A DNA stretch of 28,739 nucleotides from DASXMX01 sp036794395 (GCA_036794395.1 DAIRGS010000055.1:1-28739), one strand, 5' to 3'. Positions 1-7,982 are shown, counted from the first letter of the stretch. The notes: a model not told the origin generated them from the sequence alone. Numbers and translations are program-made.

Positions 1-160
1 GCAGCCTTGTGGGCTGCAACACAGATTGCGCAGATGCTCGCAGATAAGAAAAGACTTGAATTCATCTGCGTAAATCTGCGCCATCTGCGGTTAAATCTCT
101 TCCATCCGGCATCTCTGTGATTTCCTCTGTGTTCTCTGTGTTCTCTGTGGTTAATCCTTT
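1..160. repeat. Cluster of short direct and inverted repeats downstream of the phosphoesterase gene
   Basis: The first 17 bases form a perfect hairpin (GCAGCC, 5-nt loop, GGCTGC). Next come two CGCAGAT copies (29-35, 39-45) and three inverted ATCTGCG copies (64-70, 74-80, 83-89). Four CTCTGTG copies follow (113-119, 125-131, 134-140, 143-149), the last three at 9-bp spacing. No gene fits here. It looks like an intergenic repeat region, and its left edge is cut by the window. Confidence 0.6.
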
Positions 161-182
161 TTTGTCGCGCCCTCGTGGCAGA

Positions 183-1085
183 TTACGCGCGCCACGTGAG
201 ATCGACTCTTTGCCCGTGTTTTGGATGCATTGGGTCTATGCAATGGAGTTCGAGGTTGATGCCGTCTTCGCGGAGGTAGGCGTCGACCCAGCCGGTGGGT
301 TGGTCCTTTTGGAAGGGATAGGCGACGGCGGGCAGATTGACGCAGTGAATCCCGGATCGGCTGGTGATTTCCCATTTGTGCGTGTGGCCGAAGAACAACG
401 CCTTAACATGCTTGCGTGGCGAGAGGACGTCGAGCAGGGCCTTGGTGTCGGTGAGGCCATCGGGCTTGGGGCGATCGTCGGGCTGGTGATGGACCATGAC
501 AATTGCAGGCTTTGTGATATGCGCGTCAAGGGCGGCGCCGAGCCAATCAACCTGCGCTTCGCCCAATACGCCGGGCGTGACGTTCGTTTTTTGGAGCGAG
601 TCGAGGAGGAACACATTGGCGCGGGCCAATTCAATTATCGCGACCTGGCGGTCTTTGAGCGGTCCTTCGTGCGACTCGGCCTTGGGAATGGTTTTCCAGA
701 GGTTGTCGCGATTGTCATGGTTGCCCATGGATAGGTGGATGGGCAGGCCCTGCTCGCGAAGGGGCTTAAGCAGCTCGACGAGCATTTCGTAGTCTTCGGG
801 ACGGCCCAGGAGGTGAGCGCAATCGCCATTGATGAAGGCGGCGAGGGGTTTTGGTTCTAACCGACCGACCTGCGCGATTGTCTCCTTGAGGTGATCGTAC
901 ATCACCACCTGGCGATCGATTGCCGCGGGATCGGCATCGATGTGAACATCGGACAACAGCGCCAGGCGGTGCGGATCGGCCTCCGCGGCGGCAAGAAAAG
1001 CCGGTCGAAGGAGCAGCCCCGCCCCTGTCGCGAGGGAGGTTGCGAGGAACCGCCGCCGGCTGATCGGGGGTAGCGTGATTGGCAT
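183..1085 (-). CDS. Tat-exported calcineurin-like metallophosphoesterase
   Basis: This is a 300-residue metallophosphoesterase, probably hydrolysing phosphate esters outside the cytoplasm; the substrate is unknown. The family's metal-binding blocks are all present in order: SDVH (Asp46, His48), NGD (Asp88), GNHD (Asn122, His123), VHH (about 199-200) and GHTH (234-236). The N-terminus carries a twin-arginine signal (SRRRFLAT at 9-16), a hydrophobic stretch and an AAAEA cleavage-like site. The ATG at 1085 was chosen because it places the Tat motif near the start; an upstream in-frame start at 1121 would add 12 unlikely residues. The gene is divergent from the tetR gene, with 117 bp between them. 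No partner gene hints at its role. The family call is firm, the substrate open. Confidence 0.88.
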   Translation of the reverse strand: MPITLPPISRRRFLATSLATGAGLLLRPAFLAAAEADPHRLALLSDVHIDADPAAIDRQVVMYDHLKETIAQVGRLEPKPLAAFINGDCAHLLGRPEDYEMLVELLKPLREQGLPIHLSMGNHDNRDNLWKTIPKAESHEGPLKDRQVAIIELARANVFLLDSLQKTNVTPGVLGEAQVDWLGAALDAHITKPAIVMVHHQPDDRPKPDGLTDTKALLDVLSPRKHVKALFFGHTHKWEITSRSGIHCVNLPAVAYPFQKDQPTGWVDAYLREDGINLELHCIDPMHPKHGQRVDLTWRA

Positions 1086-1202
1086 GGCAGCACATTGTCT
1101 GATGCAGCCACTGGATTTCAACGGGGCGGCGTACGAATGATATCAGTACTGGCGGGTCGGTTTTGAATCGGTCGCATTTACGTTCCCCGGCGAAGTACAC
1201 GA

Positions 1203-1787
1203 ATGCAGGTCCCCAACGAGCGAAAACGCCGGCAGATCACCGACGCGGCGGCGAAGATGTTCGCCACCCGACCGTTTCACAAGGTGAAACTCTCGGATAT
1301 CGCGGCAGCGGCCGGGGTGGGGAAAGGGACGTTGTACGTTTATTTTTCGAGCAAGGAAGACCTTTATTTTGGACTGATCTACGACGCGTTTGCCCGAATG
1401 GTGGACGGGCTGAAGGACCAGATTACCGCCGAAAAGCAGCGGGCGGCGGATGATCTGGCGGCGATCATTTGCGGGCTGGTGGGATTCGCGTTTGAAAATC
1501 CGCATTATTTCGAACTGACGCGCGCGGTCGGTAAGGTGCGCGGGCAGTCGGAATCGGCCTGGAATCAGAAAAGGCAGGAGCTGTCGGACTTGATCGAACA
1601 GGCGCTACGTCGCGGCGTGCGCGGGCGCGAGTTTTGCGATCCGCACCCGGAGCTGACCGCGCCGCTGATTCCGGGATTTGTCAGATCGCTGATTATGTTT
1701 GGGCCACGCGGGCTGGACCAGAAAACGGTGGCGAGTCATATCATCCGCCTGCTCGAGCGGGGAATCATCGCGAGGAAAGCTTCATGA
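1203..1787 (+). CDS. TetR-family transcriptional regulator
   Basis: This 194-residue protein has the TetR DNA-binding domain at its N-terminus. Residues 7-55 contain a helix-turn-helix around 29-48 (VKLSDIAAAAGVGKGTLYVYF), followed by the typical SKEDLYFGLIYDAF segment. The C-terminal half is the variable ligand-binding and dimerisation part, so the inducer cannot be read. Its stop codon overlaps the ATG of the next gene (TolC-like) in an ATGA junction, so the two are almost certainly co-transcribed and translationally coupled. Repressors placed like this usually control the efflux gene they precede and respond to its substrates; that role is inference. The ribosome-binding site before the ATG is weak. 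No clear operator palindrome was found in the 117 bp upstream. Confidence 0.92.
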   Translation: MQVPNERKRRQITDAAAKMFATRPFHKVKLSDIAAAAGVGKGTLYVYFSSKEDLYFGLIYDAFARMVDGLKDQITAEKQRAADDLAAIICGLVGFAFENPHYFELTRAVGKVRGQSESAWNQKRQELSDLIEQALRRGVRGREFCDPHPELTAPLIPGFVRSLIMFGPRGLDQKTVASHIIRLLERGIIARKAS

Positions 1788-3565
1788 AATCGTTTCGGCA
1801 CGTGCTGGTGGTGTGTTCGGTTGCAATGCTGGGCGCCGGCGGTTGCGTAAATCAGCGCAAGGAAGTGGAGATGTACCGCAAGGTGATCGACGGCGGTGAG
1901 AACAGCGCGGCCTCGAAGATCGAGTACACGCCGGGCCAGCCGCTGACGCTGGAACAATCGCTGCTGCTGGCCAATCGCGGATATGAACAGATCGACATTC
2001 AGGGTGAGGCGTACCTTCAGACACTGATCGAGCGCGATCGTGCGTATTCGACTTTCATGCCGACGATCAGCTTGTCGCCGGAATTGTCCTGGCAGAACAA
2101 AAAGTCGACGCGCGGGTCCGTTGTGACCACGGGAGGCGGTTCTACCGGCACCGGGGGCACGGGTACGGGAACCGGAACAGGCACTGGAACCGGTACAACT
2201 GCGATCGGTTCGAGCGGGCGGTACACGACGTTTGATGCGCCGATCACGGCCAAGGCAAACCTGTTTAACGGGTTTCGGGATGTGGCTTCAATTCGAGCGG
2301 CCTATGCGAACATCGAGCAATACCGCAACCTGCTGCTCGATCTGCGGCTGACGGTCCTGCTGGAAACGGCGCAGACGTATTACCAGGTGCTGCTGGCCGA
2401 GCGGTCGGTGGTGGTTTTGACCAATTCAGCGAAATTTCAGGATGCGCGGGTGGCAGACATGCAGGGCCGACTGAGGGCCGGCATCGCGCAGCCACTCGAT
2501 CTGGCGCAGGCCACTCCCAAGCAGGCAGCCGCGCTGGAGGGCAGCCGCGCCAACTCGCCGTACTTCCGTCTGCTCGCCCGCGACATCGACATCTTGACCG
2601 AGCGAACTGCCACCGACCGGGGCATCTTCTACACNNNNNNNNNNCTCGATCTGGCGCAGACTGAAGCGCAAGCCGCGGCCACACGGGCGCAGCTTGTGAC
2701 GGCGCAGAACAACGTGAACACGTCGCGGCTCACGCTGGCGTTGATGACCAATGCGGAAGTGGAGGATGCACCGCTGGTGGATCGGCTCTACGTTCCCGAC
2801 GACCTTGCACCCAGCGAGCAGGCGGTATTGATTGCCAACGAGAATCGCCCGGATATTCGCGCCGATGAGGCGGCGGTGCGGGTGGCGCGGGAAAATGTGC
2901 AGGCGGCGATTGGGGAATATTATCCGTCCGTCTCGCTCAATCTCGATTACTACCTTCACCGTGACTCGTTCCCCACAACTGTCGAATGGACGAGTATCCT
3001 GTCGCTTAACCTGCCGATCTTCAGCGCGGGAACAATTCACGCCGATATTCGGGCGGCATGGTCGCGGTTGCGGGTGGCGCTGTATCAGGAATGGCTGCTG
3101 GTTCGAACAGTCCGGCGCGACGTGAAATCCGCCTGGGTAACCGTGGACGACAGCCGGCGGCGGATTGCCGAATTGTTGACCGAGGTGGCCGCGTCGCAGG
3201 AGGCGCTCCGGCAGTCGACCCAGCGATACACGGTGGGCCTGGCGACGAACCTGGATGTGCTGACGGCGCAAAACACGCTGCTGTCATCGCAGCTTGACCT
3301 GGCGACGGAGGAGTTCAATCGGAAGATTTATTATCTGGATCTGCTTCGGGCCACGGGACAGTTAAACCTGCCGAGCGACCCGAATTCGATGGCCGGCGGA
3401 CCCACGAGCCGGCCGACCACCGAGCAGACCAAGCCGATCGTGCCGGGGTATGAGATTCCACCGATGCGACTGCCGGGCAGCGCATCGCAGCCCGCCACCC
3501 CAATTCCAGCGCCAACCACAGAACCGACAAGTTATCCGACGAGTGGGCCGAGCACGCAACCATGA
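1784..3565 (+). CDS. TolC-like outer-membrane efflux lipoprotein (contains an assembly gap)
   Basis: An outer-membrane efflux factor that would form the exit duct of a tripartite export pump. The ATG at 1784 overlaps the tetR stop and starts a signal peptide with a possible lipobox ending at Cys21 (GAGGC). Two related halves follow the TolC pattern, including the PLDLAQTEAQAAATRAQL helix and the TNLDVLTAQNTLLSSQLDL helix. Residues about 115-142 are a Gly/Thr-rich run, an unusual low-complexity loop, and the C-terminal 55 residues are Pro/Thr/Ser-rich. Ten N at 2635-2644 and the 125 bases before them interrupt the first half: LDLAQ is encoded on both sides of that segment, so the segment probably does not belong here. 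The true protein is likely about 50 residues shorter than the 593 read. The matching inner-membrane genes may be those at 8104-12503. Confidence 0.85.
   Translation: MKSFRHVLVVCSVAMLGAGGCVNQRKEVEMYRKVIDGGENSAASKIEYTPGQPLTLEQSLLLANRGYEQIDIQGEAYLQTLIERDRAYSTFMPTISLSPELSWQNKKSTRGSVVTTGGGSTGTGGTGTGTGTGTGTGTTAIGSSGRYTTFDAPITAKANLFNGFRDVASIRAAYANIEQYRNLLLDLRLTVLLETAQTYYQVLLAERSVVVLTNSAKFQDARVADMQGRLRAGIAQPLDLAQATPKQAAALEGSRANSPYFRLLARDIDILTERTATDRGIFYXXXXLDLAQTEAQAAATRAQLVTAQNNVNTSRLTLALMTNAEVEDAPLVDRLYVPDDLAPSEQAVLIANENRPDIRADEAAVRVARENVQAAIGEYYPSVSLNLDYYLHRDSFPTTVEWTSILSLNLPIFSAGTIHADIRAAWSRLRVALYQEWLLVRTVRRDVKSAWVTVDDSRRRIAELLTEVAASQEALRQSTQRYTVGLATNLDVLTAQNTLLSSQLDLATEEFNRKIYYLDLLRATGQLNLPSDPNSMAGGPTSRPTTEQTKPIVPGYEIPPMRLPGSASQPATPIPAPTTEPTSYPTSGPSTQP
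2510..2644. other. Scaffold gap (10 N) with a 125-bp probably misplaced segment
   Basis: Bases 2635-2644 are N. The 15-mer CTCGATCTGGCGCAG occurs just before the segment (2495-2509) and again just after the N run (2645-2659). Removing 2510-2659 restores a continuous TolC-type helix in frame. The 125 bases at 2510-2634 encode residues unlike any TolC helix. This looks like a contig end with a wrong tail joined by a fixed-size gap rather than real biology. Confidence 0.8.
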
Positions 3566-3675
3566 TCGGGACTTTGAATTTGGAACAGCGATCTGAATTC
3601 GCAAACTAATAACTCTTCGACCCAGTCGATTGCGCGCATGGTGCGTGCATCTGCCTGATCTTTGGGAGCAGCCCG

Positions 3676-4221
3676 GTGCGCATTAGGATCATCAGTATGC
3701 GCTGGCTAAAACTCTGGCGGGGTTGGCTCCCGCTCCTCATCCTTCTGATAGGTGCGGAGCTATCGACCTTCCCATACGTCTGGGCCAGGATGTTTTGGCT
3801 GGCGATACTGTTGTACCTCATCGTGTTTGTCACGATTCAGGGCTTCAAAGGCTGGGCGTCGCTCATACGGTCGCGGTGGGATCTCAGAGGGACGCCAGGC
3901 GAACTCATTTCATCACAATGTCGGGTGTGTGGACACGATCTGCGTGCGAGCAAAGATCGATGTCCAGAATGCGGAACCTCTATCCCCCTTGAACCCTTAT
4001 CTATCACTCCGATGGCTGATCGTGTTGTCGAATGCGCGACTTTGATCGCCCGTGAAATGGGCGACGAGTGTGTCGGAACTCAGCATTTGCTTCTGGCACT
4101 CTACCGCGAGCCTGATGGGGTTGGGACCGTAGTTCTAAAAGGTATGGGGGTTGAAGAGGCCGATTTGAAGGAGCGTATAGTGGCGGCAATGAACGCCCCG
4201 CCTCCCACATCGACCGAGTGA
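3676..4221 (+). CDS. Membrane protein with zinc ribbon and lone Clp N-terminal domain
   Basis: This 181-residue protein has three parts. Residues about 17-56 form two transmembrane segments. Residues 82-99 form a zinc ribbon (CRVC...CPEC, Cys82, 85, 96, 99), with the GHDLRA core common in planctomycete small proteins. Residues about 112-172 resemble the substrate/adaptor-binding N domain of ClpA/ClpC, with the hallmark GTQHLLLALYREPDG and one alpha-helical repeat. There is no AAA+ ATPase domain. The GTG at 3676 has a GGGAG ribosome-binding site 7 nt upstream; an internal ATG at 3697 is the alternative. It may recruit or mimic a Clp adaptor or substrate at the membrane; this is inference. It lies 110 bp after the tolC-like gene and 52 bp before the MFS gene. 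Confidence 0.75.
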   Translation: MRIRIISMRWLKLWRGWLPLLILLIGAELSTFPYVWARMFWLAILLYLIVFVTIQGFKGWASLIRSRWDLRGTPGELISSQCRVCGHDLRASKDRCPECGTSIPLEPLSITPMADRVVECATLIAREMGDECVGTQHLLLALYREPDGVGTVVLKGMGVEEADLKERIVAAMNAPPPTSTE

Positions 4222-4273
4222 GGTTTTGCGACATGGCATCCGACTCGGTCGGCGTCTATCATTCGCCGCATCG

Positions 4274-5695
4274 ATGGATGTCAGCGCAGGTTCCGAACCA
4301 AACGCATCAATTCCTAAAGTATCACCCGGCCGGTGGCATTCGATCGTTCGTGCGCTTCGGCATCGCAACTACCGTTTGTTTTTCGCAGGGCAGATCGTCA
4401 GCCTGTGCGGAACGTTTTTAACGCAAGTGGCGATGGTGTGGCTCGTCTACTCGAAGACGGGCAGCGGACGGATTCTTGGGCTAACGGCGTTCGCGGGACA
4501 GATCCCTTCGTTTTTGCTTGGGCCGTTTGCGGGGGTGTGGGTGGATCGGCTCAATAAGCAGAAGCTGATTGTGACCACGCAGATTCTGGCCATGTGCCAA
4601 TCGTTTGCGCTGGCGGCGCTGGTTTATTTCGCGTCGAGCAATCAGGTAGTGGTGCCGGGATTGATCATGCTGGCGTTTGCGCAGGGGCTGATCAACGCGT
4701 TTGATATGCCGGGGCGGCAGGCATTTCTGGTGGAGATGGTCGAGAGCCGGGAGGATCTGGCCAATGCCATCGCGTTGAATTCGACCATGGTGCATGGAGC
4801 ACGGCTCGTGGGGCCGGCGCTGGCGGGGTTCCTGATTGATTTTTTTGGCCCGACGTGGTGCTTTTCGCTGGATGGGATCAGTTACATCGCGGTGATCATT
4901 GCGCTGCTGGCGATGAAGTTGCGGCCACGGGTGCTTAAGCCGCGGGGAGCGAGCGTTTGGGCGGAACTGCGAGAGGGCATTGCGTACGTTTGGAACTTCG
5001 CACCGATCCGGGCGATGCTGCTGCTCATGGCGTTGTTGAGTTTGACGGGGATGCCGGCCCTTTCGACGCTGATGCCGATATTCGCAAACGCGTTGCGCGG
5101 GCGATTCAGCGGGGCGTTGACGCTCGGATTTCTGATGGCCGCGGCGGCATCGGGGGCATTGTCGGGGGCGATTTATCTCGCGTCGCGAAGATCGGTGCTG
5201 GGGCTGGGGAAATTGATTCCGATTGTCGCAGGCTTATTTGGGACGATGCTGATCCTGATGTCGTTCTCGCATCATCTGATCCTGACGCTTTTGATCGTGC
5301 CGGTGGCGGGCTTTGCGATGCTGATCACTTTTGCGTCGGCCAATACGTTGCTTCAGACGTTGACCGACGATGAAAAACGCGGGCGGGTGATGAGCCTCTT
5401 CACAATGGCATTTGTGGGAATGACGCCATGGGGAAACCTGCTGGCGGGCACTTCGGCCGATGCGCTGATGAGCAACAATCCCGCGGGCGCGTGGGCTCAC
5501 TTTGATGGAGCGGCGCGCACTCTGGAGATCGCGGGATGCGTTTGCATCGTCGGGGCAATTGCCTTCGCGCTGAAGCTCCCTGCGATTCGACGGGCAGCCC
5601 ATCCAATTTACGTTCAGAGGGGAATTCTTCCGCGGGAAGTGGCGACGGGATTGCAGGATGCGACTGAGGTGGTCAGCGGGCACGAGCAGCAATAG
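4274..5695 (+). CDS. MFS-family exporter (MFS_3/EntS-like)
   Basis: A 12-helix major facilitator superfamily transporter of 473 residues. The opening RHRNYRLFFAGQIVSLCGTFLTQVAMVWLVY and the loop GVWVDRLNKQKL between helices 2 and 3 match the enterobactin-exporter-like branch (MFS_3), as does the later FDMPGRQAFLVEMV block. Members export siderophores, drugs or other small molecules by proton antiport; the substrate here is unknown. The ATG at 4274 gives a normal cytoplasmic N-terminus. A TTG at 4226 would add 16 residues and lie only 5 bp after the previous stop. Neither has a strong ribosome-binding site. A 20-bp-stem palindrome starts 13 bp after the stop and may also limit read-through. 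Confidence 0.9.
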   Translation: MDVSAGSEPNASIPKVSPGRWHSIVRALRHRNYRLFFAGQIVSLCGTFLTQVAMVWLVYSKTGSGRILGLTAFAGQIPSFLLGPFAGVWVDRLNKQKLIVTTQILAMCQSFALAALVYFASSNQVVVPGLIMLAFAQGLINAFDMPGRQAFLVEMVESREDLANAIALNSTMVHGARLVGPALAGFLIDFFGPTWCFSLDGISYIAVIIALLAMKLRPRVLKPRGASVWAELREGIAYVWNFAPIRAMLLLMALLSLTGMPALSTLMPIFANALRGRFSGALTLGFLMAAAASGALSGAIYLASRRSVLGLGKLIPIVAGLFGTMLILMSFSHHLILTLLIVPVAGFAMLITFASANTLLQTLTDDEKRGRVMSLFTMAFVGMTPWGNLLAGTSADALMSNNPAGAWAHFDGAARTLEIAGCVCIVGAIAFALKLPAIRRAAHPIYVQRGILPREVATGLQDATEVVSGHEQQ

Positions 5696-5708
5696 CGTAT
5701 CGTCACCC

Positions 5709-5769
5709 GATTCGCGAAGCCGCAAGCGAAAAAAACGCTCTGCCATTCCCGCTTGCGGCTTCGCGAATC
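5709..5769. repeat. REPIN-like palindrome (20-bp perfect arms, 21-nt loop)
   Basis: The left arm 5709-5728 and right arm 5750-5769 are exact reverse complements, with the loop at 5729-5749. The core ATTCGCGAAGCCG of the left arm (5710-5722) recurs downstream of the transposase gene at 6438-6450. Location beside a RAYT gene and arm structure both suggest a REP/REPIN element. There is no U-run after the stem on the plus strand, so it is a poor intrinsic terminator. Confidence 0.75.
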
Positions 5770-5795
5770 AAATACCTCTCCGCTACCATTCCCGC

Positions 5796-6431
5796 ATGCC
5801 GCGCCCACTGGTTATCGCGTACCACCTGGTCTGGACCGTCTACGGTTCATGGCTTCCAAATGATCCGCGAGGAAGCATGTCGACGGAGGTCCGCAACAGC
5901 CTCCTGGACGACTTGGGTACCCTTCATCACGGTCGCAAACGCGTTCAACCAGCCTCGCGGGAAATCCGAAATTTCTACGAATCGGCCAACCCGCGCCTGG
6001 CGTTTCCGTCCCGTCCTTTTTCGCCGGCGGAGATCGACGAAGTTGCAGGCGCTTTTTCGAAAGTGATCGAGTCATGCCGATACACGTGTTATGCCTGCGC
6101 ACTCATGCCCGACCACGTCCACGTTTTGATTCGAAAGCACCGCGACCTCGCCGAAGCCATGATCCAGGATCTTCAACGCGAGAGTCATATTGCACTGCGG
6201 AGCGCGGGGTTTTTTGATTTGGACCATCCGGTATGGGGTGGATGTGGGTGGAAAGTGTTTCTGGACAGTCCGCAAGACATCCGAAGAATAATCCAGTACA
6301 TCAATTCAAATCCCGGCAAGGCGGGACGACCCGCGCAGAACTGGAGTTTCGTCAGGGAATATGATGGGTGGCCGTTGCATCGCGGGCACAGTTTGGATTC
6401 TCCGTATGCCAGAAGGTTGCAACGGGAATAG
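5796..6431 (+). CDS. REP-associated tyrosine transposase (HUH/Y1, RAYT type)
   Basis: This 211-residue protein has the Y1 transposase fold that nicks and joins single-stranded DNA through a tyrosine. The opening YHLVWTVYGSWLPNDPRG resembles the RAYT branch. MPDHVHVLI carries the HUH metal-binding histidines (His107 and His109). IIQYINSNPGKAG (about 165-177) is the helix with the candidate catalytic Tyr168. The ATG at 5796 was chosen because the longer ORF start at 5658 runs through the previous gene's end and the palindrome. The gene is bracketed by the palindrome at 5709-5769 and a single repeat core at 6438-6450, as expected for a RAYT with its cognate REP sequences. RAYTs are usually single-copy domesticated genes that mobilise REPs rather than themselves. 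The reading frame is intact. Confidence 0.87.
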   Translation: MPRPLVIAYHLVWTVYGSWLPNDPRGSMSTEVRNSLLDDLGTLHHGRKRVQPASREIRNFYESANPRLAFPSRPFSPAEIDEVAGAFSKVIESCRYTCYACALMPDHVHVLIRKHRDLAEAMIQDLQRESHIALRSAGFFDLDHPVWGGCGWKVFLDSPQDIRRIIQYINSNPGKAGRPAQNWSFVREYDGWPLHRGHSLDSPYARRLQRE

Positions 6432-6437
6432 TTTTCA

Positions 6438-6450
6438 ATTCGCGAAGCCG
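6438..6450 (+). repeat. Single REP-like core copy after the transposase
   Basis: The 13-mer ATTCGCGAAGCCG is identical to 5710-5722 and, inverted, to the right arm of the upstream palindrome. It lies 6 bp after the transposase stop and 23 bp before the next start. Having a copy on both sides of the transposase gene supports the REP link. Confidence 0.6.
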
Positions 6451-6473
6451 ACAAGTGGCTAAGGAAAATGTGA

Positions 6474-7982
6474 GTGGCAGACGCCAAGAAGCTGGAAGAA
6501 AGTTTGAAGACCATCGAGTCCATCGGGACGCTGGTGAAGAATCGCGCTTATCGTCAGGTCTGGCGATTCGAGCATGAGGGGCGGGGGTACTTTCTCAAAT
6601 TTTATCCGCGTGAGAGTCATGAGGACCCGCTGCATAAGCTGCGGGACCGATTTCGGCGGTGGAGCCGGGGAAGCCCGGCGATGCTGGAATTCCTGCGGCT
6701 GCAGAGCCTTCAGAAAGCGAACGTGCCCGCACCGCGGGCGGTGGCAGTGATGGTGGGGTTTCGCATCGGCCAGCGGCGCGGGGATGCGGTGGTGATCGAG
6801 GCGATTGAGCCGTCGGTGCAGCTGGATGTGTATCTTCGAGAATTCGAGCAACGGGGGCAAACTGCCCCGGACCACCGGGCGCTTTCCCAACAAGTCCGAG
6901 AGCTTGTGCATCAATTAGTGAAGGCCGGTCTGGGGCATCAGGATTTGCACCTGGGAAATCTGCTGCTGCATAAGGGGAAGGTTTATTTGCTCGACGGCTA
7001 CTCAGTTCGGCGGGGCATGCGACCGCAGGATCTATATCGGCTGGCCCACAGCGCCGCACCGTTTGCGACGCTGACTGATCTGCTCAGAGGGTGGAATCTG
7101 CTGGCGGCGGGTGGACGAATTCCCGATCGCAACCCGATGAGCGCGACGCTGCGGAATGAATTCCTCAAACGGATCGGCAGCGATGACCGGTACTTCGGCC
7201 GGCTGCGCTTCGGGGAGTGGAGCGGGAATTTTTTCAAATCGACAAAGTTTCCGAAGACATGGTCGGTGGCCAGTGGCCTGACTGTTACTGCGGCAGATTG
7301 GGAAAAGGTGTGGCCGGAGCTGTGGGGGAAAATTGAGCGGGACGAGGTGCAGGTCCTGAAGCGCACCAAGAGCGGCGACGTTCTGGCATCGGAGATCACG
7401 CTGGGCGGCGTGGTTGTGCCGGTGGTGATTAAGCGGCCGCGTAAGCGGTATTGGTATCGGTATGTCTTCGATGCGTTTCGGGCTTCACGATCGTGGCGAG
7501 CCTGGGCCAAGGCATGGAACCTGATCACGCGAAATCTGGCGACCGCCTGGCCCATTTTGGTCATGGAAAAACGGCGCGCGGGATATGTAACGGACAGCAT
7601 CAGCGTTTTTGAGCGGGTGATCGGACCCACGTTGCGGAAGGTGGATTTGGATGCCTTGTCCCCCCGCCACCGCGAGATGCTGTTCCGCCGGACTGGGAAG
7701 ATTCTGCGGACGATCGATACGACGGGGATGTCTCACTTTGATGCCAAGGCGTCGAATTTTATCATTCGACATGATCCGGATCTGGGGCCCGCGCCGGTGT
7801 TGATTGATACCGATGCCGTGCGATTCCGCCATTGGCCGGGCCTGGGGCTGGAGCGGCTGCTCAGAAGCATGCAGGAGCACGAGCAATACACGCCGGACGA
7901 CTCACTTGCGCTGTGCCTTGGATATACGCCCTATTCGTCGCCAAAGATCGAAGCTGAACCTGCCTCTGCGGTCGAAAAATAG
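6474..7982 (+). CDS. Protein with two tandem lipopolysaccharide-kinase-like (Kdo/WaaP/RIO-type) domains
   Basis: This 502-residue cytoplasmic protein holds two protein-kinase-fold domains. Domain 1 has a candidate ATP-binding lysine (YFLKFYP, Lys42), a catalytic loop HQDLHLGN (155-162) and a metal-binding LLDGYS (Asp174). Domain 2 has VVIKRP (Lys320), HFDAKASN (421-428) and LIDTDAVRF (444-452). The HxDxxxxN loops match the WaaP/Kdo-kinase group, which phosphorylates sugars of the lipopolysaccharide core, so a role in envelope glycolipid modification is plausible but unproven. Both domains keep their catalytic residues. The GTG at 6474 follows AAGGA with suitable spacing; the ATG at 6469 is immediately followed by a stop. 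No other lipopolysaccharide gene is nearby. Confidence 0.78.
   Translation: MADAKKLEESLKTIESIGTLVKNRAYRQVWRFEHEGRGYFLKFYPRESHEDPLHKLRDRFRRWSRGSPAMLEFLRLQSLQKANVPAPRAVAVMVGFRIGQRRGDAVVIEAIEPSVQLDVYLREFEQRGQTAPDHRALSQQVRELVHQLVKAGLGHQDLHLGNLLLHKGKVYLLDGYSVRRGMRPQDLYRLAHSAAPFATLTDLLRGWNLLAAGGRIPDRNPMSATLRNEFLKRIGSDDRYFGRLRFGEWSGNFFKSTKFPKTWSVASGLTVTAADWEKVWPELWGKIERDEVQVLKRTKSGDVLASEITLGGVVVPVVIKRPRKRYWYRYVFDAFRASRSWRAWAKAWNLITRNLATAWPILVMEKRRAGYVTDSISVFERVIGPTLRKVDLDALSPRHREMLFRRTGKILRTIDTTGMSHFDAKASNFIIRHDPDLGPAPVLIDTDAVRFRHWPGLGLERLLRSMQEHEQYTPDDSLALCLGYTPYSSPKIEAEPASAVEK

Noticed and set aside
117..734. 205-codon plus-strand reading frame
   Set aside because: It lies opposite the metallophosphoesterase, whose motifs are all intact; its translation shows no domain.
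1122..1202. TetR operator
   Set aside because: Only imperfect direct repeats of GTCGGT/TCGGTC were found; no convincing inverted repeat of operator size.
5709..5769. Intrinsic terminator for the MFS gene
   Set aside because: The stem is strong, but no U-run follows it on the plus strand and the 21-nt loop is too long; a REPIN-like element explains it better.
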